Shown piece by piece: positions 44,877 through 53,225 of a stretch of 64,000 nt of DNA. This stretch comes from Pseudoalteromonas holothuriae (lineage in GTDB: Bacteria > Pseudomonadota > Gammaproteobacteria > Enterobacterales > Alteromonadaceae). Where the stretch lies: the NCBI RefSeq assembly GCF_945859825.1, contig NZ_CAMAPC010000004.1:273770-337769 (forward strand), in the 5' to 3' direction. Each line of letters begins with the position of its first letter. Position 1 is the stretch's first letter. The notes beneath the pieces are model-generated. The model did no database searches, was not told the origin of the DNA, and was given only the letters and a program-made list of their open reading frames with translations. Position numbers and translations under genes: made by a program.

Positions 44877-46622
44877 TTATGTACATTCACTCGCGCTTAT
44901 CACCCCTAAACGCAGCAACATGTCAGTGAGTTTATCCTGTTGCAGCGGCTTAACAATATATTCATTTGCACCCAATCGGATTGCTTTGGCTATATCTTGT
45001 GGCTCATCATTTGCTGTTACAACAATGATAGTGATATCAAGGGTTAGCATTGTACGTATATGATCTATCGCTTCATAGCCATCCATATAGGGCATATTCA
45101 AGTCCATAAAAATAACATCGAACGATCGCGACGCTAATATCTCTACTGCTGCTTTACCATGACTAACGTGCTGTACGTCAAAGCCTAAATTACTCAGTTG
45201 CTTTTGAAGTATCACCGCATTAATAGCATTATCTTCCACTAATAGTGCCTTTGCCCCATGCGCATTTATTTGCCGCTCACTAGTGCCATTATCAGCTAAA
45301 ATTACAGGAATACTAAAGCTAACACACGCCCCACCATTTGGACGGTTAAAAAACTTAAACTCCCCTGACATAGCGTTTACCAACCACTGACATCGTACCA
45401 AGCCCAATTGCATCCCTTGAAAATGGTTGTCGATTTTTTCATGATCATTCAAAGTACTTAGTAGTTCCTCATCAAACCCAAAACCTTGATCAATCACTTG
45501 TATCTTTAAATATGCCTGCATCTGCAAAGTATGAACTTTAACGACTAACAGGATCTCTCCTGAATCATTAAATTTAATCGCATTGTCAATTAACTGTGAG
45601 CAGACCCACGCAAGGTGTTGGTGATCGCACTGAAGCTGCGTATTACCTATACCATCCATTTGCACAGTTAACGTTAAGCCTTTTTTTTGTGCCGAGAGTT
45701 TGTAGGGAGCCGCGACCATTTCAATCGTTGTCTTTAACTTCGCATAACTATTTTGAATTTTAATTTTTTCATTAGACCAACGGCTAAAGTCATGCATCTC
45801 ATTAATTAATACATTTAATTGGTTAGCAGATGTAACAGCTTGTTCCAATTGATGAACTTGCCTTTCTTGTCGATACAAGTCCAGATAACCTAAAATGGAT
45901 TGCAAAGGGGTACGCAATTCATGACTCGCCCTCGCCAAAAAACGCGACTTGATACTTAATGCCTGTTCAGTTTCATTTTTTTGAAACTTAAGTTCATTAA
46001 TACCAGCCAAAATTTGTGCTTCCATTGGACGAAATATCAACTTAGCTTCTAGTATCAATAACAGCATTGCCAGTAACCAAATGCCACTTTCAACATACCT
46101 TAAACGCTGTACCCCTTGATTAGATTGTTGTTCAAATAACTGTACGGCTCTATCAAGATCCACCAGTAAAGCTTGAGATATCATGTAAAGCTCATTTAAT
46201 TCTCTTTGTTCGGTGGGCTGAAAGTTACGAATACGCTGAACAAACTCTCGACTTCGTTGGTCCAGCATAACTGGTTTTGAAAAGTACCATCTATTTAACT
46301 GTTCGGAGAAAAAGTTACCTTCGGCATTTAAATCAACCAGAAATTCATGATTTTGTGCGAACAAATTAATACTGGTTTGTAACTCACCATTCACGCTTTG
46401 CATAGCAACAGTGGACTCACTAATACTTGCTAAGCGATGTGCTTTTAGCAGCACTTTTTGCGACAACATCCGCTGCATGCCTGCAATGTTGATAATCTTT
46501 GCATCTTGCTGTTTTTCAAACAATAAAAACTGCATCAAGCCAGCAGCCATAGAGACCAAAAGTGCCATAGCTAATAACGCAAAAATGTAACGTACGCGCA
46601 CCGCTTTAATTATTTTTAACAT
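44877..46622 (-). CDS. Hybrid sensor histidine kinase with PilJ-type sensor
   Basis: 581 residues. The first transmembrane helix (about 12-32) is followed by a periplasmic helical sensor beginning IINIAGMQRMLSQK, the PilJ/NarX-like N-terminal motif; the second helix is near 180-200. Then a HisKA domain with H234 (ASHELRTPLQS), a HATPase domain (DNAIKFNDSGE, DQGFGFDEE, a poorly conserved G2) and a C-terminal receiver domain with D507 (FMDLNMPYMDG). The PilJ-type helix motif occurs in sensors of nitrate or type IV pilus systems; the ligand is not readable. There is no HPt domain or linked regulator gene, so it probably signals through a remote phosphorelay. Confidence 0.92.
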   Translation of the reverse strand: MLKIIKAVRVRYIFALLAMALLVSMAAGLMQFLLFEKQQDAKIINIAGMQRMLSQKVLLKAHRLASISESTVAMQSVNGELQTSINLFAQNHEFLVDLNAEGNFFSEQLNRWYFSKPVMLDQRSREFVQRIRNFQPTEQRELNELYMISQALLVDLDRAVQLFEQQSNQGVQRLRYVESGIWLLAMLLLILEAKLIFRPMEAQILAGINELKFQKNETEQALSIKSRFLARASHELRTPLQSILGYLDLYRQERQVHQLEQAVTSANQLNVLINEMHDFSRWSNEKIKIQNSYAKLKTTIEMVAAPYKLSAQKKGLTLTVQMDGIGNTQLQCDHQHLAWVCSQLIDNAIKFNDSGEILLVVKVHTLQMQAYLKIQVIDQGFGFDEELLSTLNDHEKIDNHFQGMQLGLVRCQWLVNAMSGEFKFFNRPNGGACVSFSIPVILADNGTSERQINAHGAKALLVEDNAINAVILQKQLSNLGFDVQHVSHGKAAVEILASRSFDVIFMDLNMPYMDGYEAIDHIRTMLTLDITIIVVTANDEPQDIAKAIRLGANEYIVKPLQQDKLTDMLLRLGVISASECT

Positions 46623-46776
46623 AAGATTATTTGATACAACCCCACTTTGCTTTGCCGCAGTTTAGTGCCTTAAAAAAGTGTAGCCTAATTTATAGAGAAT
46701 AGGGTTTCATCACTTGACACCTAGAAGGCTAAAGTGTTTCAATGCGCGCTCACCCTATTTTGTGGTCAAGGTTTTA

Positions 46777-46988
46777 CCTTGGCCAAGGGCTGGAAGAGGT
46801 GCGTTATTCAGGTAACTTTGTTGAGGAGAGCAAACTCCGATGAAACTGAGTGAGGGGAATTAACGCCGAGAAGTCAACAGTGCTTTGCTAAGCTGTTACT
46901 TCGGGCGACTGGGTTGAATCCCAGCGACTGTCACCAAGTGCTGTTCACATTAACAAGCACATAATTTTGGTGGAGAGCTTCTGGTCTT
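46777..46988 (+). ncRNA. Lysine riboswitch (L-box)
   Basis: The aptamer core elements are all present in order: AGAGGTGCG (46795-46803), AGTGAGGGGAA near 46848-46859, CGCCGAGAAG (46864-46873), GGGTTGAATCCC and GACTGTCACC (46926-46935), then a long last hairpin (CACCAA...TTTTGGTG) and GGAGAGC as in other L-boxes. P1 pairs TTGGCCAAGGGCT with AGCTTCTGGTC. It directly precedes dapA, so lysine should switch off the operon. The last hairpin carries an unusual extension, GTGCT...AGCAC. Confidence 0.95.
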
Positions 46989-46996
46989 AAAATAAT

Positions 46997-47020
46997 AAGG
47001 CCATTTGCCTTGTCATTTTT
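46997..47020 (+). terminator. Likely expression platform of the lysine riboswitch
   Basis: AAGGC-CATTT-GCCTT followed by GTCATTTTT right after the aptamer. An alternative stem GGTCTTA...TAAGGCC, using the 3' side of P1, could act as antiterminator. The stem is short, so translational control cannot be excluded. Confidence 0.6.
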
Positions 47021-47100
47021 AAGTCCATTGCTCTTCGAATTTTAACTGTTCGAGGTGTGGACTCACTCCTTACTACGAACACGCTATAAGTTCGCTAGAG

Positions 47101-47985
47101 ATGAAATCACAATTAGATTTATCTGACTATCCGTTATGGACCGCTTTGGTTACGCCCTTTGATGCGCTTAACCAAGTTGACTATGACACATTAAAAACGC
47201 TCGTTAATGAGCAACAACAAGCAAATAATGGCATTTTGCTTTTAGGCAGTACGGGCGAAGGCTTGGCACTTGAAATAAGTGAACAACGCGCTATTGTCGA
47301 ATATGTTTGCTCGCTGTCCCTTTGCGTACCTATCATGGTTGCGGTTGGTGGCTTTAATCTAACGCAGCAATTAGCTTGGCTAGAATTTTGCAATACGCAA
47401 CCCATTGATGCCTACTTACTGGGTTCCCCTTTGTATGCCAAGCCCGGCGAGGTAGGTCAAACCCAGTGGTTTGAAGCACTACTCAGCGCAACTCAACGCC
47501 CTTGTATGCTTTATAATGTCCCTGGTAGAAGTGCCGTCTCCATCACCGCAAAAGTTATAAAAAACTTAACACATTACAATAACTTCTGGGCTATTAAAGA
47601 AGCCAGTGGCGACATTGCAACTTTTGAATCTTTCCGTGATGCCGCACCCAATATTGCTATTTACAGTGGCGATGATGGCTTAATGCCTTATTTTGCTCAA
47701 GCGGGTGCCGCTGGCTTAGTGTCTGTCGCTGCTAATGCATGGCCAGAGCAAACAGCCGAATTCGTTAGGCGCTCTCTTGCTGGTACCTTTCCAAACTTAT
47801 TTACCACTTGGACTGGTGCGGTGAATAGTTTATTTACTGTTGCAAACCCAATTCCCGTTAAAGTGCTAATGCATACCCAAGGCAGGCTTTCAACCCCTAA
47901 TCTACGCCCCCCCTTAACGCACCAAGAGCTGTCATGTAACCAAGCTCTTAACATCGCAAACAAATCAATTTTATCTTGGAATTAA
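47101..47985 (+). CDS. dapA: 4-hydroxy-tetrahydrodipicolinate synthase (riboswitch-controlled DapA)
   Basis: Condenses pyruvate and aspartate semialdehyde, the committed step to lysine. 294 residues with Schiff-base Lys166 (WAIKEASGD), Tyr138 and Arg143 (LYNVPGRS), and the pyruvate loop LLGSTGEG (49-53, Ser in place of the usual Thr). These residues support true DapA activity rather than another member of the family. ATG at 47101 has a weak ribosome site (TAGAG). First gene of a four-gene operon; probably a second dapA copy, the housekeeping one being expected elsewhere. Confidence 0.9.
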   Translation: MKSQLDLSDYPLWTALVTPFDALNQVDYDTLKTLVNEQQQANNGILLLGSTGEGLALEISEQRAIVEYVCSLSLCVPIMVAVGGFNLTQQLAWLEFCNTQPIDAYLLGSPLYAKPGEVGQTQWFEALLSATQRPCMLYNVPGRSAVSITAKVIKNLTHYNNFWAIKEASGDIATFESFRDAAPNIAIYSGDDGLMPYFAQAGAAGLVSVAANAWPEQTAEFVRRSLAGTFPNLFTTWTGAVNSLFTVANPIPVKVLMHTQGRLSTPNLRPPLTHQELSCNQALNIANKSILSWN

Positions 47986-47995
47986 GGCAATTATC

Positions 47996-48736
47996 ATGAG
48001 CTGGTTAGAATTATTAAATAATTTAGAAAATGGCACTGTGCGTGCAGCAACACAAGACGAACAAGGCCATTGGCATGCCAATGTAGAAGTTAAGCAAGGC
48101 ATATTAGAGGCATTTAAAAACGGGACCAATACTGAGTTCCCCGGTGGCTTTGTCGATAAAGATAATCTGGCGCCTCAAGGTTTTTCTGCTAATGCAGGTG
48201 TGCGTATGGTGCCAGGAGGTACGAGTGTGCGTCGAGGTTCTTATGTCGCATCAGGCACTATTATTATGCCACCAGCCTACGTTAATATCGGCGCTTATAT
48301 TGATGAAGGAACTATGGTTGATAGTCATGCGTTAGTAGGCTCTTGTGCTCAGGTAGGCAAAAATGTTCACCTTAGTGCAGCCGTACAATTAGGCGGTGTA
48401 CTTGAGCCAATTGGCGCAAGTCCAGTGGTGATTGAAGATGACGCATTTATTGGCGCAGGGTGCGTGATTGTTGAAGGCGTTGTAGTTAAAAAAGGCGCAG
48501 TACTTGCCCCTGGCGTGCGCTTATCAGCCACGATCCCCGTTTATGATTGCATCAACGAACGAGTACTAGATAAAGGTGAAGCGATCCCTGAAAACGCCAT
48601 CGTGATCCCGGGCTCTCGTCCATCTTCAAGCACTTGGGGCCGCGAGCAAGGTTTAAGCATGTCTTGCGCACTTATCGTAAAATACCGTGATAAGCAAAGC
48701 GATGCCTCATTAGAATTGGAAGAGGTATTACGATAA
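47996..48736 (+). CDS. dapD: DapD-type tetrahydrodipicolinate N-acyltransferase (short form)
   Basis: 246 residues, shorter than E. coli DapD (274) at the N-terminus. The left-handed beta-helix core is clear: GSYVASGTIIMPPAYVNIGA, DEGTMVDSHALVGSCAQVGKNVHLSAAVQLGGVLEP and VIVEGVVVKKGAVLAPGV. In DapD the acyl donor is succinyl-CoA; a related plant/Gram-positive enzyme uses acetyl-CoA, and the truncated N-terminus leaves the donor open. Starts 10 bases after dapA. Confidence 0.85.
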   Translation: MSWLELLNNLENGTVRAATQDEQGHWHANVEVKQGILEAFKNGTNTEFPGGFVDKDNLAPQGFSANAGVRMVPGGTSVRRGSYVASGTIIMPPAYVNIGAYIDEGTMVDSHALVGSCAQVGKNVHLSAAVQLGGVLEPIGASPVVIEDDAFIGAGCVIVEGVVVKKGAVLAPGVRLSATIPVYDCINERVLDKGEAIPENAIVIPGSRPSSSTWGREQGLSMSCALIVKYRDKQSDASLELEEVLR

Positions 48737-49941
48737 TGTCGTTTTTGAGCACCGCACACCGCCAAGTGATTGAACAAATCACACAGACTGAGCAAGCGCC
48801 GTTTTTTGTCTACGACTTAGACGGCTTGCTATCACATTTAAAACCATTGACTGAACAGTCTGTAGTTAAATTGTGGTATGCCGTTAAAGCTAACCCCTTA
48901 TCAAAAGTGATCCAAACTTTAGACAAGGCAGGGTTTGACTTTGATGTTGCAAGCGCTGGCGAACTTGAACAAGTCTTAGCACAAGGCGTTAGTTCATCTC
49001 GGGTGCTCAACACCGGACCTGCTAAATCAAAAAGGCAGATCCAATACTTTTTGTCACAAGGGGTGCGAACCTTTGTGGCAGAAAGTCTCAACCAAGTTAA
49101 TTTACTCAACCTAACTGCCTGCGAACAAGAACTTGAATTACAAGTTTTATTGCGCGTACAGTTACGTTGGCCTGAGGGTGAAAAAAACCCACTAGGTGGT
49201 GATAGTCTGACCCCATTTGGTTTAGGCATTGAACAATGGCAAGCACTCGATATTACTGCTTTTCCAGCTTTGCATTTTACCGGCCTTCATATCTTTCAGT
49301 GGGGTAATATGCTGAGTACCCCAAAGCTGGCAGCACTTTGGTCGCAAATGGTAGAACCACTTGTTACACTAGCAAACACCCTTGGTTTTAAATTAAAGGT
49401 ACTCGACTTAGGCGGTGGGCTAGGTATTCCATATCATGAATACGATGCTTGTTTAAACTGGCCACATTTGCTGGACGCACTCGCCTCTATTAAAGCGGCT
49501 GCTGGGGTTGATGAACTTTGGATGGAACTTGGTCGCTATGCCGTGGGTGAATATGGTCACTATGTTGACCCTATAATAGAGCAAAAACAAAACTATGGAG
49601 AACACCAACTAATTATAGCGGGCGGCATTAATCATATATTACGCCCAGCAGTAACCAGTCAAGATTTTCCATGTGAGTTACTTAGGCAGTCAGCCGCCCC
49701 AACAAGCAGTTACTTGCTGCATGGGCCTTTATGCACCGCACTTGACCATTTAGGTCGCCATAATTTACCCAATGATATGCATGATAACGATTGGATAGTA
49801 TTTAGCCAGTGTGGTGCGTACGGCTTTACTGAGAGTATGCCGTTTTTCTTATGTCACGAGTTACCTGCCGAATATGTGATTGAAAACAATACTGTCAACT
49901 GCATTCGAACGTCGCAGTCCGCAAGTACTTATTTAAGGTAG
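48736..49941 (+). CDS. Fold-III PLP decarboxylase (LysA/BtrK-like)
   Basis: 401 residues of alanine-racemase-fold decarboxylases, with the cofactor Lys51 in LWYAVKANPLSKV, glycine-rich LDLGGGLGIPY near 228 and a C-terminal catalytic Cys in VFSQCGAYGF. The stretch EKNPLGGDSLTPFGLG and HIFQWGNM resembles the BtrK-like branch, which decarboxylates acylated amino acids, more than classical diaminopimelate decarboxylase. In this operon an acyl-diaminopimelate is a plausible substrate. It overlaps the dapD stop by one base. Confidence 0.85.
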   Translation: MSFLSTAHRQVIEQITQTEQAPFFVYDLDGLLSHLKPLTEQSVVKLWYAVKANPLSKVIQTLDKAGFDFDVASAGELEQVLAQGVSSSRVLNTGPAKSKRQIQYFLSQGVRTFVAESLNQVNLLNLTACEQELELQVLLRVQLRWPEGEKNPLGGDSLTPFGLGIEQWQALDITAFPALHFTGLHIFQWGNMLSTPKLAALWSQMVEPLVTLANTLGFKLKVLDLGGGLGIPYHEYDACLNWPHLLDALASIKAAAGVDELWMELGRYAVGEYGHYVDPIIEQKQNYGEHQLIIAGGINHILRPAVTSQDFPCELLRQSAAPTSSYLLHGPLCTALDHLGRHNLPNDMHDNDWIVFSQCGAYGFTESMPFFLCHELPAEYVIENNTVNCIRTSQSASTYLR

Positions 49942-49947
49942 CGTACT

Positions 49948-51060
49948 ATGAACCAAGTGTATCAAGAGAATATTCAAGTTGGAGAAGTCGCCAACGGCCT
50001 GCCTCTGACCATTCCCGTCTATCGAATAAAAGGCAATGGTACTGGTCCTAAAGTGTATATTCAAGCCAATATGCACGGTGCGGAAGTACAAGGCAATGCC
50101 GTAATTTATCAATTGCTGGAGCAATTAAAACAGCAACCACTTACTGCTGATATCACCCTAGTACCTTATGCCAACCCTATTGGATGCAACCAAAAATCAG
50201 GAGAATTTACCTTAGGACGCTTTGACCCAATTACAGGTGTTAATTGGAATCGCATGTACCACAACCATGACGCACTCATTGAGCACTTTGTAGAGCAGCA
50301 CCTTGAAAGCCCTATTAGCGATATTAAGCAACAGTTTCATGCACTACTGGTTGAGAAAACTCAAAACTTGCTTAATGGACCTGCACATAGTATTAATACT
50401 GGAAAGCGTATTGCGTTGAACTTACAACGCTTAGCCCATAATGCAGACATTGTATTAGATTTACATACTGGCCCCATTTCTGCTCAACATTTATATTGCC
50501 CTGAGTATGCACAAAGCAGTGCAAGTTACTTCGATATACCTCACACCCTTCTCATTCCCAATGAATTTGATGGGGCATTGGATGAAGCCAGTTTTTGCCC
50601 TTGGTGGGGTTTGAGTGACGCATTCAAAGCACGAGGCAGAGAAATACCGATATTAGTAGAAGCTTTTACTGTAGAACTTGGCTCACAAGAGAAAATTGAT
50701 TTAGCTCAAGCAGCTGAAGATGCACAAGGAATATTGAGCTACCTGACTCACAAAGAAGTACTATTAAACTCTCCTTATAAACCAAAACCGATGAAACGCT
50801 TTGCCTGTATGCTTAAAGATTATAAAGCATACTATGCCCCTATGGGCGGCATGGTTGAATATAGTGCTGAACTGGGTGCTCACCTAAAAGCAGGTGAACC
50901 CATTGCATATATTCTGAGAATGGAGCGCTACCTGGCCGAGGAGCCACTACATACATTAACTATTGAGCAAGATGCGATTGCTATTTTGCACTTTGCATCC
51001 GCCTCGGTCAATCAAGGCACTGAGCTGTATAAATTCTTTACTCATTACTTTGAATTGTAA
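49948..51060 (+). CDS. M14-family N-acyl amino acid deacylase (AstE/AspA-like)
   Basis: 370 residues of the succinylglutamate desuccinylase/aspartoacylase branch of zinc carboxypeptidases. Zinc ligands H43 and E46 (NMHGAEVQGN) and a third His in IVLDLHTG, with a catalytic Glu in LVEAFTVELG. It likely removes the acyl group added by the DapD homologue, a job done by DapE in the standard pathway. Six bases after the decarboxylase gene; last in the operon. Confidence 0.85.
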   Translation: MNQVYQENIQVGEVANGLPLTIPVYRIKGNGTGPKVYIQANMHGAEVQGNAVIYQLLEQLKQQPLTADITLVPYANPIGCNQKSGEFTLGRFDPITGVNWNRMYHNHDALIEHFVEQHLESPISDIKQQFHALLVEKTQNLLNGPAHSINTGKRIALNLQRLAHNADIVLDLHTGPISAQHLYCPEYAQSSASYFDIPHTLLIPNEFDGALDEASFCPWWGLSDAFKARGREIPILVEAFTVELGSQEKIDLAQAAEDAQGILSYLTHKEVLLNSPYKPKPMKRFACMLKDYKAYYAPMGGMVEYSAELGAHLKAGEPIAYILRMERYLAEEPLHTLTIEQDAIAILHFASASVNQGTELYKFFTHYFEL

Positions 51061-51110
51061 TAGTTACAAAAAATTGCGTGAGAGTAAGCAGGCTTTGGCA
51101 AGCTTACTAA

Positions 51111-51141
51111 GGTGTGGCGGCATGTGCCGCCAGCCTTTTTT
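51111..51141 (+). terminator. Terminator of the lysine operon
   Basis: GG-TG-TGGCGGC-ATGT-GCCGCCA-G-CC followed by six T, about 50 bases after the deacylase stop. Confidence 0.93.
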
Positions 51142-51167
51142 ATCTTTATGTAACAAAGTGCCCACAC

Positions 51168-51959
51168 TTACTGCTTCGTAAAGTATTTAACTGTATTGTA
51201 AAATTCGGCACCATTTAACGTATCAATAGCTGTAAACACCGCTCGATACTCACCAGCAGGAAACCAAGGTTTAACATCTAATGCCCAGTTTTGCATCGTA
51301 AGACTTTGCCCTGCTAATAATTTATGTGTTTTAGGAATATCAATATTGCGCACCTCACCATTTGGAAAGGTAACGTAAACAAAAGATTCAACCAATGCAG
51401 GCTCTGTAGCGAGGTTTTTAATAAATTTAGTAAAAAAGAGCTGCCCTCCCTGTGCTGAAACAGAAGGATTTAAAATGCTATCTTCTGGTGTGAACCTGAT
51501 TGTTAGCGCACCTTGTGGTTGAACAACCTCAGCAGTAAAGCCAATAACTACTTTGAAATTAGCTGCAAAGCTCCCGCCCAGATCAACATAAATTGAGTCT
51601 GCATCAAACATCACTTGGCTTCGTGCAAGATCACTACTAATTAAATTTGCATCAGATAATTTGCCATTAAATCCTCTAAATACATAGCCATCAAATGTGC
51701 TGCCACTGACCCCTTCAAAAGCACTGCCAGCAAAGAATTCAATGGTTATTTTATTCTGCTCAATATCTATATTTGCATATTGAGATACCACCTTATCCGA
51801 TACCCCTTGTGCTACAACGGTTGTCACTGGTGCCACATCATAATCAACATCGACACTGGGATAAGCACGATGAATATCAATCGCAGAACCTACAATATTT
51901 GCGTAACTTGGGAACGTTATTAGCATCAAAAATATGATTGCGCTGAACTTTTTTATCAT
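51168..51959 (-). CDS. Exported protein of unknown function
   Basis: 263 residues with a clear signal peptide (MIKKFSAIIFLMLITFPSYA). The body is beta-rich: an N-terminal region (about 22-140) and a C-terminal immunoglobulin-like part (NGEVRNIDIPKTHKLLAGQSLTMQ, YRAVFTAIDTLNGAEFYNTV). I do not recognise a family. Periplasmic or secreted location is likely. Alone between the lysine operon and pldA. Confidence 0.6.
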   Translation of the reverse strand: MIKKFSAIIFLMLITFPSYANIVGSAIDIHRAYPSVDVDYDVAPVTTVVAQGVSDKVVSQYANIDIEQNKITIEFFAGSAFEGVSGSTFDGYVFRGFNGKLSDANLISSDLARSQVMFDADSIYVDLGGSFAANFKVVIGFTAEVVQPQGALTIRFTPEDSILNPSVSAQGGQLFFTKFIKNLATEPALVESFVYVTFPNGEVRNIDIPKTHKLLAGQSLTMQNWALDVKPWFPAGEYRAVFTAIDTLNGAEFYNTVKYFTKQ

Positions 51960-52129
51960 TTTTCTTTTCCTGTTATAAATATATTTTTAAATACAAAGCA
52001 TATGAAACCAAACATTACCATGGTCTATAATGCATTGCCTGTTAAACCTTACCGCAACGTATAATTATTCCGCAACACCTGTAAAGCTATGTATAATTAG
52101 CGTTAAAATATTTGATGGAACAATAATTG

Positions 52130-53155
52130 ATGAAGCTACACCTTTATATTCTTAGTACCTTACTCTTGATTTCTTCTTCGCATACAATGGCAAACAAGTC
52201 ACAAGACGATGATGAAATTGACTTAGTCAAACAGTGTATTTTAAATGGGGTGCTCTCTGGCGATCAGAATAAAACGATTGCCCAACTTAAAACACAGTGC
52301 GCCGAGTTAGAGGCTGCACAGAAGCTGAGTGCACTTGATAAAAGAGTGGCTAGAGAACAAATTACGCAAAAAAACCGCAATGTGATTACGCCACACCATC
52401 GTAATTATATTTTACCTGTATCTTATATCAGCAACCCGAACAATCGACCCTTTAGTGGCTTGCGTGCAATTGATAATGAACAAGGTGAGCCTTTAGACAA
52501 TGTTGAAGTAAAATATCAAATCTCACTAAAGGTTCCTGTTTACACCGGATTTTCTGACCCAGATCAAGCCGTATATATGGGTTTTACCTTGCAATCATTT
52601 TGGCAGTTTTATAACAAAGATATCTCGTCACCATTTCGTGAAACGAACTACGAACCAGAATTATTTTGGATAAACTTCTTAGATGATGAAAATGTGCTCT
52701 GGGGTGATGAAATGGCCGTTGTATTAGGTATATCACATCAATCTAACGGCCGCAGCCAACCAAACTCTCGCTCTTGGAATCGTTTATATGCTAATTTCAT
52801 ATGGGAAAACAATGGCTTTGTGTTTAGTTTCAAGCCCTGGTATAGGCTCCCAGAAGATGAGAAAGAAGATAAGCTAATCGCAAAAGGCGATGACAACCCT
52901 GATATTTATAAATACATGGGCTATTTTGAGTTTAGTGGTGTGTATCGCCATGAACAACATGAATTTGGCTTCATGACGCGTAACAACCTGAACAGTGATA
53001 ATAAAGGCGCAATTCAACTTGATTGGTCATTCCCTATTTGGGGAAGGTTACGCGGCTATGCGCAATATTTTAATGGCTATGGTGAGAGCATGATTGATTA
53101 TAACGCGCATGTTCAGCGCTTTGGCGTGGGGATTTTACTTACTGATATTTTATAG
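52130..53155 (+). CDS. pldA: Outer membrane phospholipase A (OMPLA)
   Basis: 341 residues with a signal peptide (about 1-21) and a twelve-strand barrel. The catalytic motif GISHQSNGRSQPNSRSWNR contains the His and Ser of the OMPLA Ser-His-Asn triad. Strands alternate through to the final VQRFGVGILLTDIL, typical of beta-barrel C-termini. It hydrolyses mislocalised phospholipids and is activated by calcium-dependent dimerisation. I start at the ATG 52130; a TTG just before it gives one more residue. Convergent with the malic enzyme gene. Confidence 0.96.
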   Translation: MKLHLYILSTLLLISSSHTMANKSQDDDEIDLVKQCILNGVLSGDQNKTIAQLKTQCAELEAAQKLSALDKRVAREQITQKNRNVITPHHRNYILPVSYISNPNNRPFSGLRAIDNEQGEPLDNVEVKYQISLKVPVYTGFSDPDQAVYMGFTLQSFWQFYNKDISSPFRETNYEPELFWINFLDDENVLWGDEMAVVLGISHQSNGRSQPNSRSWNRLYANFIWENNGFVFSFKPWYRLPEDEKEDKLIAKGDDNPDIYKYMGYFEFSGVYRHEQHEFGFMTRNNLNSDNKGAIQLDWSFPIWGRLRGYAQYFNGYGESMIDYNAHVQRFGVGILLTDIL

Positions 53156-53174
53156 CAAAGTGTGTATTTATAAT

Positions 53175-53206
53175 AAAAAGGCAGCCAAATAGGGCTGCCT
53201 TTTTTG
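53175..53206. terminator. Bidirectional terminator between pldA and the malic enzyme
   Basis: AAAAGGCAGCC-AAATA-GGGCTGCCTTTTTT serves both convergent genes. Confidence 0.9.
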
Positions 53207-53225
53207 TAACATACTTGAATCAAAA

